Of a stretch of DNA of 64,000 nt, positions 37,189 to 49,224 are shown piece by piece; the first letter of the stretch is position 1, and every line of letters starts with the position of its first letter. The position numbers and the translations under genes are program-made. The notes below the pieces were generated by a model. It was given only the letters and a program-made list of their open reading frames with translations, did not search any database and was not told the origin of the DNA. Source of the stretch: Diorhabda sublineata (taxonomy: Eukaryota; Arthropoda; Insecta; Coleoptera; Chrysomelidae); contig NC_079477.1 of NCBI RefSeq assembly GCF_026230105.1, positions 439,001 to 503,000 on the forward strand, read 5' to 3'.

Positions 37189-38204
37189 TATATACAGGGT
37201 ATCAAAAAAAGTAATACAATAAAATCTAAGCTGTTATTTATCCTGCATGCCTCACCATTTCGATATCCACGACTTATCAAATCAAGATAATAGAATATCC
37301 TAGTCGTTGTTTGGTATAATATTATCAGAAAATATAAGAAAAAATCATTAGATTACTACAGAAATTATTAACTAGGTCAAAAATAGAAATCTGCGTGTCC
37401 TTTAAACTATACAGTCATGGGGAGACTTGTCCTTTAAACTATGCAGTCATGGGGAGACTTGTCCTTTAAACTATGCAGTCATGGGGTGACGTGACCTTTA
37501 AACTATGCAGTCATGGGGAAACGTGGCCTTTAAACTATGCAGTCATGGGGAGACTTGTCCTTTAAACTATACAGTCATGGGGAGACTTGTCCTTTAAACT
37601 ATGCAGTCATGGGGTGACGTGACCTTTAAACTATGCAGTCATGGGGAAACGTGGCCTTTAAACTATGCAGTCATGGGGAGACTTGTCCTTTAAACTATAC
37701 AGTCATGGGGAGACTTGTCCTTTAAACTATGCAGTCATGGGGTGACGTGACCTTTAAACTATGCAGTCATGGGGAAACGTGGCCTTTAAACTATGCAGTC
37801 ATGGGGAGACTTGTCCTTTAAACTATGCAGTCATGGGGAGACGTGGCCTTTAAAGTATGCAGCCATTGGGTGACTTGGCCTTTAAACTAAGTAGCCATTG
37901 GGAGACGCGGATTTCTTGCGTTGTTATACAGAGTGCTTCTGAATCCATGAGACAAAATTCAGGAGGTGATTCCTTATATGAAATTACGATGGATTCTTTT
38001 CTATAACAAAATGTCTTCAGTGATAATTCTTAAAAGGAGGTAACTGAAATGAAATGAAACGTTTAGAAAAAAAAAATGCGACTCAATTTAAGTCATCTTT
38101 GAGGAGTTTAATATCGGAAAGGTGTGGGCTGATGAAACTTTGTTGTGTTGTTTTGTTTCACCCGGTAAATTTCATGTCATGAATTTGAAAACACCCTGTA
38201 TATA
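37189..38204. mobile_element. Possible non-autonomous element with internal minisatellite
   Basis: The segment starts with TATATACAGGGT (37189-37200) and ends with its exact inverse, ACCCTGTATATA (38193-38204). Between them sit about 200 bp of unique DNA, the 32-bp array and about 290 bp of unique DNA. The same ACAGGG motif appears in the foldback element near 59875 and 60154 and alone at about 42204 and 49676, so it is likely an element end. No obvious target-site duplication was found. The element call is an inference from the termini. Confidence 0.45.
37395..37910. repeat. 32-bp tandem array, about 16 copies
   Basis: Repeats of a 32-bp unit centred on 'tttaaactatgcagtcatgg' (starts 37401, 37433, ...). 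The variable tail is gagacttgtcc, gtgacgtgacc or gaaacgtggcc. Tail types recur in order, so higher-order periods of 128 and 160 bp (4 or 5 monomers) are visible, for example 'actatacag' near 37405, 37565 and 37693. The last two copies (from about 37850) are more diverged. Units abut without unique spacers, so it is not CRISPR-like. Confidence 0.97.
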
Positions 38205-39734
38205 TGAGACTTGTCAATGTTTTCTACAGTAATACGTATTTATACGTTTTTAAACATATAACATTCACGAATATAATTAAAACACACTTTCGAAAATTGT
38301 TTTTTCATTTTTACACGATGTAAGCAAATTCCGAATTGTGTTTTCTCAAACTTTTTCAGTTATTAAAATGCAAAAGTAGATCCGAATTCGTGATCTTGTG
38401 TAATTAAAGAAAGTATCATTCAAAAAACATTATCTATGAAGTATTTCAAACGAAATTTTTTTGTATTATCTAATTTGGAATTTTATGAATGAAAATCCGT
38501 TCTTACTGATCTGTCTTCGTATTTTATGTTTGTAAGCAAAGAATTTTATCGTCTCAAAACGATTAGAGCCTTGATGGTGAATGAATGTAATGAATATTTA
38601 CCTAAGACATTTCTCAATGTTTGTACGTGTAGTAATTTATAAGTCCAATGTTTGTACAATTAACTGGGGTAATAATATTTGATAAATGTCGTCGTTATTT
38701 ACGGAAAAGACGAAAGGACTAAGACGATAATACAGTTTGTCTCTATTCAAGTATGTATTAGGTGTCAATGTATTGACAAAGCACTTCTCCACAATCAATT
38801 TTCCACCGTTCCAAGATGATTTTTATTATATAATTATCAGAAAAAAAGAAAAGATCAAACATAATGATTGTAATCAACATAAAGTCTGGCAACGTTGTCG
38901 AAAAAAACGGAAACGAAGAATGTTCGTGCTCCAGACACTAGAAATTCTTAAAAACGGGCTCTGTTGCCGATGCGCTGTGTTCTGGACGACTAGTATCTGT
39001 GATTTCTTCTCGTAGGGACCACTCTTCGTTGAAAAACGCATTGATCAAGATAGACATCAATTTAATTAGTTACAGCAACCGTTTTTCTATTATATTTTGT
39101 TGTTAAAACTTTCTATTTGTTTTTAAGAAGGAAAAACATTCACAAAAATTTATTTGCGTCTATAAACTATAAGAAATAAAAAGGACCCAACCTCTCAGGA
39201 TTGACAAGTTCGTTCAGCTCGACCACAAACTTTTCTCTTCGGCCTTTTTAAATTCGAAAAATAAAAAAACATGAATTGAATAGAGGCGTTCCGCTTACTT
39301 CCTTTCGCAAGTACGGCAATAAAGAAACATCCAGACCTGGTGGGAACATCTATATCACTAACGACTAAAACTTTTTGAGGTTAGAACGGTTAATTTAAAT
39401 AGTATACATAAATTCCAGTCGTATACAGGGGAAAAGTTCAATCATCAAACATATTCTCAATCTATATAATATTAGTAAAAATCCAATCAATTCATATATA
39501 TATTCAGTTCGTTATATTATTTGTTTTGACGAAAATTCGAGCGTCATTTATCGTTTTTAACGTTTATTATTGACACCCTTATAAATATTACATTTTGTTA
39601 TGTAAATACTGCACGTCACATACGAAAAAAATAAATCGTAAAAAATATACCGGAGTTGACCGTATCTCGTTAAATTCTTGTGTAAATAATGATGAAAATA
39701 ACATTCTGAATTGAAAATAAACGACAGGTCTCTG

Positions 39735-39735
<1 letters not shown>
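38205..39735. other. No gene seen
   Basis: AT-rich sequence. The 92-codon frame at 38737-39015 is basic and Cys-containing but resembles no known family. Confidence 0.45.

Positions 39736-39771
<36 letters not shown>
39736..39771. repeat. (TA)n microsatellite
   Basis: An uninterrupted run of about 18 TA dinucleotides lies exactly at the truncated end of the adjoining mariner fragment. Confidence 0.98.
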
Positions 39772-39773
<2 letters not shown>

Positions 39774-39774
39774 T

Positions 39775-40190
39775 CTCCATTATTGCCACATCGACTGCAG
39801 CACTTCACTTTTCGTTCCATTTAGAAATTGCTCTGGATCATCGACACGTTGTTTTTTATTCTTTTTGATTTGTGATTGATGTATTCAAGTATAATTTCAT
39901 TTTACAATTAGATATATCCAAGAACTTCAATTGGATGACCAGAACGTTCATTGGTGTCTGTGAAACCACGTTTAAATTTATCAAACCATCAGCAAATGGT
40001 TGTTTTCGATGGACAATACTTTCGAAACCATTCCTGAGCTTGTACAATAGTTTCTCTTAAATAGCTGTCACTTTTTTCTGACTAATCGAAATTTTACACT
40101 TTTCAAAGTTGGTACTTCACAAACGTCAAATGGATTTAAGAATGGTAGCGCCATCTTTGTGTCAGTCACACGACTTATTGAGTGATGTTA
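39775..40190 (-). pseudogene. mariner 5' part (same family as 9-kb copy)
   Basis: On the minus strand a leader with 'gacacaaagatggcgctacc' is followed by KFKRGFTDTNERSGHPIEVL (about 39987-39928), the end of the helix-turn-helix region. After a deletion and frame change, KNKKQRVDDPEQFLNGTKSE follows (about 39856-39797), from the linker. The catalytic core is gone: the copy ends near the (TA)n run. The leader matches that of the 8950-9890 copy. The frames at 39856-40047 and 39872-40060 are out-of-frame readings of it. Confidence 0.75.
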
Positions 40191-43100
40191 TATATGCTTT
40201 TCCAAGATCCATATTTTCTTTGGGGGGCGCGTTTCTTCGCGCGTTTTAATCAGGAAAACAGTTTTTTCAATTCGACATAACTTTACAACTCGTGATCATT
40301 ATTTTTTACTTTTGTACTGTGGGCACTAAGTAAACTATTCCATTATGTAATTGGAATAAATTTTAGGCTACAAGTGTTTGATAACTTTCTAAAAATTCTG
40401 AGGTTTGTTCAGATTTAAATCTCTAATTTCTAAGGGTTCAGAGTCGTGAAATCAATTTAAATATCAGCATTTTTGGAAAAATGATATATATATATATATA
40501 TTAGGCAACGTCGCTTAATAACTAATCTGATATTTGTTTCAGCCGCGTTTATTTATTGTGGAATCAATTACCTAAAACGTCAATTAAAAATATGCAAATT
40601 GGTTGGCAAAAAACATAATTTCGATTCGTAATTGAAATTGAAACGTTTTCGAGATAATTTATCGGTACTGATTGATATAGGTGATATTTTTGCTCTATCG
40701 AACGAATCTTTTGGAAACAATCATTTTTCAGAAAGTGTATGTATCTTCCCCCATAACTTATTTTAATATTTTATCATTTTTTCATATATTTATAATGAAA
40801 AATCGTTAATATATTCATAATTCTTTAATTTCTTTTTTATATTTACCTTTTGATTTATTAAATATTAAAACATATGGAAATTTTGTTCTAAGAAACCAAA
40901 ATATTTTGAAGAAGACGGAATTAGGGGTTGAAACGTAAATATTTCTGTTTTTTGAAATTACTTTTTTTTATTTAAAAACACCTGAAATTAAGACGAGTTT
41001 ACTGATTTATTTTTTATAGATTCAGAACGAAAATAAATAGATTAAATTATCTAGAAATGTCTGTGATATCACCAAAATTTTGAGAATTTTCTCGTATTTC
41101 CTAGATTTGGGACTTTAACAACCCTTCTACAACATCCCTATACGTGATTTTCCTCATAGTTTTTAGAAACGTTTAGAATACTATTAAACATGTGACCAGA
41201 TCAAATTTTCAAAAAAAAAATCGATATTTCTCATATTTTCCATGAATATTTACGATTATAGATAACTTTTAAAGTTGCTGAAATAGTTAAAAAAGATCCA
41301 GCTCCCACATTTTCTAGAAAGAGCAGGAACTCTTGAGATATTTCTTGTATTTTCTGGAAATAGTCAAATCGTTGAACTAACCTTAAAAAAATTCACAAAA
41401 GTTGTTGAATTTTTGAAAAATTACTAGAATCTTCCAGAACAACCCAAAAAATTATCGAAATTCCTTTCTGTGTACTTTATACTGTCAATTTTTATAAAAA
41501 TTACACTGGTCAACCAAATTTGAGCTTTTTTTTGACACACGAAAACTTATTACAAATTTTCAATGTACTACGGCCACCAAACAATAAAAAATAATCGACA
41601 CATCGGGTTTTCTTGTGACATCAAAACACATATTTTTATAAAATAACTAAAAATAAACTTTTATGCGCTATATTTGGCATTTGATAATTCCCTCCAGTAA
41701 TTTACTAATATTCCTGGATTTGTTTCTATGGATAACGCTTTTTTATTAACGATATATCCTGATAAATCCTTCGTCTTGTTTATCAATCGCACCTCCCAAA
41801 ATCTTGGGGAAGAAATCCAAATGAAAGTGCAGGATATGTATGTTTAAATACAAATTACATCCCAAAGCTTCATATCAAATTATAAACTCATCGATTCAAG
41901 TATTTATTGTTTATTAATTTTTGAGAACATTCATAAAATCCTTCAAAGTTTATATCCTTCATTAGTCCTCGTATTTGTGGACTAAATTCCCTCTTTAATT
42001 TTTGCTACGCTGAGTTTGGAATATTCCTTTTTATAAATTTTTTCATTATGCCGAGTTTCATATGCAACGGTCTTTAAATAATCATTTTCAATATTCTTTT
42101 GCAATGGAGTAAGATTTTGTTATGGCGCAGCTGTCCCATTCACAAATGAAACTGCAATATTTTGTTAAACCAAGCTGTAAAATAGCTTCTAAATGTCTTG
42201 TATACACCCTGTATAGAATATATTGAACAAAAACTACATGTCGCTAGTTTCACCATAAATTTTATAGTCGGCGTCTTACGCATTGAATAAGAGACAAACA
42301 CATCGCAACTGATTAAGTGTATTTAGAAAAGGTGATAATTTTTTACGCCGACCCATAGAAATGTCTCAAATTATTTATACTTCTTATGACAACAACTATA
42401 AAATAAAACGAGACATACTTTATATACAAAATTTACTACCTGGACAGTGATGAATAAACTGCATAGTCTGATCAAGTTTGTCCCAAATCGGTACAAGCTT
42501 TTTTAAAGTTTCAGCACTTCCATGTAGGATTTCACGATGGGTCAAGTAAAGACCCACACCTGGGCCGAGTATGTACAGCTCTGACTCAGACTTGGTGGGA
42601 TTCTGATACGATAACAACCTCCCTTCGCTTGGTTTACAAGTTTAGACCAATCCTGGTTGCCCAGATAAACCCAAGACTGATCTACATCCCATTATTACTT
42701 TTAAAATCAAGTATAGGATGGCCGAGGTCGAGTTACCCAAACTTCAACCATGCTTGGGCCATTATTGGTTTGCCTAGGTCGGGTAACCCAGCGTTGCCTC
42801 TTCGTTCAAGTCAATTTTATTATAAAAACGTTTACGAAATCATTAATAATGTTGTAGAAATGTTTCCTATAGTCCATTTTATCTCTTAATGGTACAAAGC
42901 TACGAAACATCTCTTTTGGATCGACTAAGCATATGTTGGTTGATATTTTAGTATGAAGTTAAAGTTAACGATGGAAGTGGTAAGTTCAAACTGCCCAAAA
43001 ATCTAGTAAATGGTTTTCAAACCATCGCTTCGACCATAGCATCGAAATTCAGCTGCATAGATATGTATGGTCACGTCAAAACGTCAACAATACTATTTTT

Positions 43101-43994
43101 TTTGGATCCTCGACCCTCGTTTTCACTAAACTGGTACAAAAATTTGATGATTCGATTCTCCAGAATCTCAATCTAACCACCATTACGCACTAGATATGGT
43201 AGAAGGTCGATGGTCTTAAGTCAGTCGTGGTCTGGTTCGTTTTAAGGTGTTTATGTGAAACAATTACTAGATTTAATCCTTTTTTTAATACAAAATAATA
43301 TAACAACAGTAAAAATTTCTTTCCCAATGGTTTTAAACTGTATTTTAGTTTGACTTTTTAGTTTTATAAGCTATTTCAAACCCATCATTAATGTGTACAG
43401 ATGTGTGGACGGTTGCTTCTCTATTTTAAGCTCAATATAGGGCACAATTGAGGCCACAAAGTAATTGAAAAACATACTTGTACAATTAATAAAAGAATCT
43501 TGATAAATCTAATCGCTTAAAGTTGAAACCAAACATCAGGTACATACATAGTCCAGTCATTTTAGGTTTTACCTGCGGAAAAATCCCTAGGAAACTGAAT
43601 TTTTCTATACATCTTTATTAGTTATGGATTTACGATAAAATCTACGTCGACATCGTATCGGATAAAAAAGCTATAAAGGTCAAAAGGTCATTAGAATCAG
43701 TTTTTCGCAAATATTTCGCGATCTATCGCTCTGAGGTCAATAATGATTATTATAAAAATTGTTCTTAGTAAAATTATCTACAAAAAATGTTTATTGCATT
43801 TTCCTGTAAAATCAACCGTTTCCGGAGTAGAGCGCGTTCTTTTTAGATAATTTCCCCCATAGACATAATCCATGATATTCAACAAAAGGTGTTCTTAATA
43901 AAAAAATAAATAAGTTTTTGTCGAAATTCAGTAAAATCCAAACAAAAATATACTTTAGTACATATTTTTCGTTCATTTGTTGTCGATATCTTCA
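40191..43994. other. No gene seen
   Basis: 3.8 kb of AT-rich DNA with a short TA run (40483-40500) and a lone 'acaccctgtata' at about 42203. At 42718-42798 two similar short phrases (ggccgaggtcgagttaccca and gcctaggtcgggtaaccca) lie about 50 bp apart and make a local GC-rich patch. The frames at 42420-42617 and 42629-42889 are unrecognised. Confidence 0.45.
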
Positions 43995-45028
43995 TATTTT
44001 CCATCATTTGTTGAGTCTGCGTTTGAGCTCGATTGGCCGCGGCATTGTCCGCACATTTTTCGATATTTTCCATCATTTGTTGAGTCTACGTTTGAGCTCG
44101 ACTGGCCGCGGCAACGTCCGCACATTTTTCGATATGTTCCATCATTTGTTGAGTCTGCGTTTGAGCTCGATTGGCCGCGGCATTGTCCGCACATTTTTCG
44201 ATATTTTCCATCATTTGTTGAGTCTGCGTTTGAGCTCGATTGGCCGCGGCATTGTCCGCACATTTTTCGATATTTTCCATCATTTGTTGAGTCTACGTTT
44301 GAGCTCGACTGGCCGCGGCAACGTCCGCACATTTTTCGATATGTTCCATCATTTGTTGAGTCTGCGTTTGAGCTCGATTGGCCGCGGCATTGTCCGCACA
44401 TTTTTCGATATGTTCCATCATTTGTTGAGTCTGCTTTTGAGCTCGATTGGCCGCGGCATTGTCCGCACATTTTTCGATATTTTCCATCATTTGTTGAGTC
44501 TGCGTTTGAGCTCGACTGGCCGCGGCAACGTCCGCACATTTTTTGATATTTTCCATCATTTGTTGAGTCTGCGTTTGAGCACGACTGGCCGCGCCATTGT
44601 CCGCACATTTTTCGATATGTTCCATCATTTGTTGAGTCTGCGTAAGAGCTTGACTGGCTGCGGCAACGTCCGCACATTTTTCGATATTCTCCATCATTTG
44701 TTGAGTCTGCGTTTGAGCTCGACTGGCCGCGCCATTGTCCGCACATTTTTCGATATGTTCCATCATTTGTTGAGTCTGCGTTTGAGCTCGACTGGCCGCG
44801 GCAACGTCCGCACATTTTTCGATATTTTCCATCATTTGTTGAGTCTGCGTTTGAGCTCGATTGGCCGCGGCAACGTCCGCACATTTTTCGATATTTTCCA
44901 TCATTTGTTGAGTCTGCGTTTGAGCTCGACTGGCCGCGGCAACGTCCGCACATTTTTCGATATTTTCCATCATTTGTTGAGTCTGCGTTTGAGCTCGACT
45001 GGCCGCGGCAACGTCCGCACATTTTTTG
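43995..45028. repeat. 69-bp GC-rich tandem array, about 15 copies
   Basis: The 69-bp unit (landmark 'catcatttgttgagtctgcg', at 44002, 44071, ...) is repeated about 15 times. It is CpG-rich (ttggccgcggcattgtccgc) in otherwise AT-rich DNA. Because 69 is a multiple of three, several frames stay open: plus 43918-45123 (401 codons), minus 45022-43973 (349 codons) and minus 45087-44293 (264 codons, 23-residue unit ECADVAAASRAQTQTQQMMEN-like). The last is closed by two identical CAG-to-TAG changes (about 44288 and 44081). Copies vary at a few sites (attg/actgg, ggcattg/ggcaacg, tattttc/tatgttc). I regard it as a minisatellite, not a proven gene. Confidence 0.95.
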
Positions 45029-47344
45029 AAAAGTCGAATGGATTCATTCATATTTTCTCTAATCAGTCCGGTCCAAATCAAATTCATTCACATTTAGTGT
45101 TCGCTGTCATGCAACTAATTTAGTTTACGGAGCTTATTTTCTTAATAAATAAATATTTGGAACTTTTTCGATTGAAACTAATAATTTTGTGTTGTCGAGT
45201 GTGGACTTTGTTGTTCTTAAGCAATTTTTTATCTGATCGTGGGTTCAAGCGAACCCCTAGTATGACAATAAATTCAATTGACCCGTGTGAATCCATTCGT
45301 CTACCGAATACTCGAAATATACATGACATTAACTAACTTTTTATTCATGTATTAGAACACGGGGGATTTGAAATTCAAGCCGCATTTAAATATTCCGTCC
45401 TAACCTCGAGGCTAGTGACATTAACTCGGAGTCGAGGTACTTTTAGCTGTTTGAAATTAGTTTTTTTACCGTTAAAAAAAATTTTTAAGGGCTCTTCGAA
45501 AGGTGGTCGTGGAATATTTCCGCTTTTTTATAACGATTCAGACAATCTCATGGCAAAATCCACTGACGTATCCAATATTCATATTAATGAAATATTATTA
45601 TTAAATATGAATATTAACCAGTAGTCGATGCAGGTTAAAAAAATATCTACCCGATAATATCATTTACTAGTAATTTTAATGGGGATCTTGAATATTGAAC
45701 GCATAGTTTCAATTTGCATACAATGTAATTAATATGTATTGCGGCTTCCGTGCGCCCAGGTGAACATTCTCGCCGTTCATCTATTTAATTAATCCCACAA
45801 ACAACTTTTTTTATATTCAAATATATTAATACGAACAACGTTATCGATTATTAGATCGATCAATTCGATATGGACACCATGGAATTAAAAAAAAAAAAAG
45901 ATTTTCCACCATTCAACCAGTTGCCATGCCTAAAGAATTCCAAGCTGATTTATTTTATTAATTTATATGTCTGATGGCACGTTTTAGGACAAATCAACAA
46001 ACCTACATTCCTACTTATTACTTATTCACACGAATCAAGGTCAGACGGTTCGGATCGAATATCTAGTCGCTTTTAGTTGGAGCCGCGCTGCTTCTAGAGA
46101 TTAGGCACGCGCGATCTTCAACTTCTACCTTTACATAAGCGGGAAAGATAAGAAAAAATCGATTACGCCGACGTAGCAGCTTCGTAGACGAATGACGAAA
46201 AACTTGATCACTACAAAGATCAACTCGACATGAGCTAGTGGACACGTAGTTGTTCTTAACTTCAATATTAAGTTGTAGGCACGTGGAAGTGGAGTCTGCA
46301 GTGCGGTTATTATTATTTTAAAATAATAATAAAGCTTCATGAGTGATTTGTATTTTTGCACTAACTACTTTTGAACATTTTGGAAATTGGCAGGCACGTT
46401 TCGACTTATTTTCTAGTATATATACGATTAAATATGAAAAAAATCATGATCATGTTTTTTTTTTTTTTCTATATAAAACAAGCTATTAATTATTTGCGTT
46501 AAAGATTTGATAATAAAAAAGTCATCCAGTACTTTATTTATATTAAAGTGTTTGTTTTTTTCATCGATACACTCTGTATATATTTAATGTCGTATTATCA
46601 AAGGCACACCACACATTTTGTTCTCACTTATAATCATACTTTCCATCAAAATAAAATCCGGTTCTCACTAAAGGCACACAAAGCGTCCCATTGTGCATTC
46701 CTGAAGGATTCAACAGTGAAGCTTTCTTACAATGTGGTTACTATTTAAAATGGTTTATGTTTCTATTCGATCGACGGGGGTTTTATGTATTTACATGTCT
46801 TCCGGGTTCAATTTAAATGGACCATCTTCCAATTACCGTTTGTATACTTGGGTCGATAAAATCTACGGGGTCAATCCGTGGTTATCTTTTATTGGTGTTA
46901 ATTTATTTATTCATAAGAATGTTGAAGCGTATTTACAATATTTTCATTAAATTTTCTTCATCTAGAAATAATTTTTTACGTTGATCTAATCCATGAAGAC
47001 CTCACTTTCAAACCATCTAATTATTATACGGGAATGTAAGGATTGCAAAGCTTCAATTCTACAAAAATGATAAAAAGAAAATTTCGAACTGTTTATATAA
47101 AAATATATTGAAAATTCTGCAAGACCCATGACTTATTTTCGTTATTTGTGATTCTAATCTCTTTCGACATTTAATCAAATCAGTTTTTCTTCATCTTCTT
47201 TTTCTTTTACCACGTTTCCCTTCTTCAATGACCCAACCATCTAATTCTTGAGTTTTTATGAAACTTTTTGCTGATTAACTCCTCTTTTTATTATGATTAT
47301 CAACTACTTGATGTTCATGGAAATAAATAGACCTTATTTATCTG
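45029..47344. other. No gene seen
   Basis: AT-rich sequence. 46040-46300 is somewhat less AT-rich but has no recognisable coding content. T-run at about 46456-46469. Confidence 0.45.
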
Positions 47345-47530
47345 AGTCCAAAGACTCAATTGAGCTGGACATATGATGAGAAGAAAACCAATTGAAATAT
47401 TGACGCAATGGACCCAATGGTGGCCAAGGAGAAGACGTCCGCCGAGGAGGATATATCAGCATTGAATATAGAGAACTGGAGGACAAAATGTCGAAGAGAT
47501 TGAAAGGCTTGATGATCATGATGATGATCC
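47345..47530 (+). pseudogene. LINE C-terminal relic (WAGH block)
   Basis: The plus strand, about 47355-47455, reads LSWAGHMMRRKPIEILTQWT followed by QWWPRRRRPPRR. This is the end of a non-LTR reverse transcriptase protein (W-A-G-H-V-x-R-x-x-D-x-R-W-T-x-x-I-L-x-W-x-P-x-x-x-R-R-x-x-G-R-P-P). A further frame change leads to IERLDD. The minus-strand frames at 47334-47559 are antisense shadows. Confidence 0.65.
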
Positions 47531-47691
47531 AATGTCAATGTTGAATCTTTCTGTTTCAATTCCTTTTAAATATCCTAAATTTCTTCACTACAATTCCTTG
47601 TGGCTTGTTACTCCGCTGTAGGAATTGTTTAACGTCATCTTGTCTAGCTTCATAATTATCAGCAAGTACAAAAAATTCTAACAACAACTAC

Positions 47692-48247
47692 TGCGAGGTC
47701 TGATTATTCCCCTCGCCACACACCTTTCCATAAACTTTTTCTATTGATCAAAACAGTGCTGGAAGTCCTGTCGTTTATTGTTTTACCGCTTCCATCGACT
47801 CGAATCGGGTTCTTTTCAATGCTCATTTTATCTTTGGTAACAAAAAAAATCGCACGGCGCCAAATCTGGTGAGTACGGCGAGTGTTTGAGCACTAGAGTA
47901 CGTTAGCTTCTTCACCAGATATCCTGATGCAAAATCGGGTGGTTGTTTACGAACTCGTTCTCGCAGTGTTGACTAAACTGATAAATAGTAAGTCTGGTTG
48001 ACAGTCTGACCCTCTGGAACTCATTCTTGTCGAAAAAAACGTTCAACATTGCTTTGAATTTTGATTTGCTCTATCGGCGCTCACTAGAGCGTTTACACCA
48101 CTCAAAAACACGCGCACGAGATAGAGAATTGTCCCCGTAGATCTCCTGCAACAATCAGTCGAAGTTTTTTTCAATTTTACGAAACCCACCCCGTGTAGGG
48201 CGCCCTCTAGGCGCGCAGTCTCGATATTTAATGACCAGACCTCGTAT
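47692..48247 (-). mobile_element. Deleted mariner with both terminal repeats
   Basis: Left end 'gcgaggtctgattattcccc' (about 47695) and right end, read inversely, 'tatacgaggtctggtcatta' (48247-48228) are the two mariner terminal repeats. The interior carries scraps of transposase: 48060-48150 is antisense to the V-F-E-W-x-K-R-F helix-turn-helix region also present at 12.6-12.8 kb, and 47860-47900 resembles the antisense of the P-Y-S-P-D-L-A-P segment. Total length is about 555 bp against roughly 1.3 kb for a full element, so this is an internally deleted, non-autonomous copy. Confidence 0.7.
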
Positions 48248-48429
48248 AGCTTCAACAATTTATGGCTGCTTTTTCTTACTACATATGTTTTGAAATTTTC
48301 CCATCATTTTTTATGTAATTGAATTCATCTAACTTTTAATACGATTTTCGTTCAGAATAATATCCCAAAGTAATAATTTCCATCATATTAATTCAAATGT
48401 ACGAGGTTTTATAGCTTTTCTTTTCACTA

Positions 48430-48590
48430 AACATTTAATACCGCTCCCAGAAGTACCTGGCTTGACCTATAGATGGCGGTAGTTTCTTGACAAATATAAG
48501 TGTATCAGAAAGTACATAACCTATACAATATGTGTTTGAAGTTCGAGGATTCCACGTTATTTAGTATTTGTAACCTAACCTCAAATCTGT
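48430..48590 (+). mobile_element. mariner 5' end
   Basis: From about 48441 the plus strand matches the 5' end of the minus-strand mariner at 31131-31000, roughly 88 percent over 130 bp by eye (shared phrases 'atagatggcggtag', 'gacaaatataagtgtat', 'tccacgttatttagtatttg'). The match stops near 48570. A mariner 3' half in the same orientation begins at about 49225. Confidence 0.7.
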
Positions 48591-49224
48591 TTACCGATTT
48601 TTTTTCCTATATTACGCTTATATATACTAAATGCGCGTATTTTTTTTTAATTTAAGAAAAATATCGAGATGCATTTATTTCGTAATATGTTATACGATAT
48701 ATGAATAACTAAAAAGAATTTTTCTTCCTTTGTGAAATAACTATTCAACGAATCTACGGGAATTGTGAACGCCGTACATATATATACACGCGTGTATTTT
48801 CATCATATGAAAAAGTTATTAGTTTCGTTCCCCCGATTCTTCTTTCATTGTGAAATTCTGCACATGTTTCATTAAATCTTTTTCCTCTCGTGCACAACAA
48901 AATCTAGGCCAGTCTAGTGATACGAAATTGATATTCAATTCCAGATAATAATTATTTATTGAGGTTATGTTCTGAATTTAGCGACCATATTGAGTTTTTT
49001 GGTAGCTTTTCTTCGTCCCATTTATGCGTACGAAGACGGTTCTTGAATGGATCCCGCGCTTGCTTCAACGGAACAATTATGAAGATGTTTCCATCAAGTT
49101 TTATAACCACGGAAGAAACCCCAAACCAAATAACAATCAAAACAATGAAATTAAAAGTGAGAACAGGTTTCAAAGACTATTCCATGTGCTAGCAAGGTTA
49201 TGACCTCGGTTTTTTTGGCATAAT
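48591..49224. other. Unrelated sequence between two mariner halves
   Basis: About 630 bp between a mariner 5' end and a mariner 3' half in the same orientation. No mariner motif is present. The minus frame 48952-49173 starts at TTG, has an in-frame TAG just upstream, and is not accepted as a gene. It may be a filler insertion or simply DNA between two separate fragments. Confidence 0.4.

Noticed and set aside
37395..37910. CRISPR-like array
   Set aside because: Units abut with no unique spacers, variation is in the unit itself, and the context is eukaryotic.
48043..48258. 71-codon minus-strand frame
   Set aside because: Lies over the mariner terminal repeat and an out-of-frame HTH scrap; it is not a separate gene.
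48952..49173. Minus-strand frame with a hydrophobic start, like a small secreted peptide
   Set aside because: It begins at TTG rather than ATG, an in-frame TAG lies just upstream, no acceptor fits, and it sits between two mariner halves.
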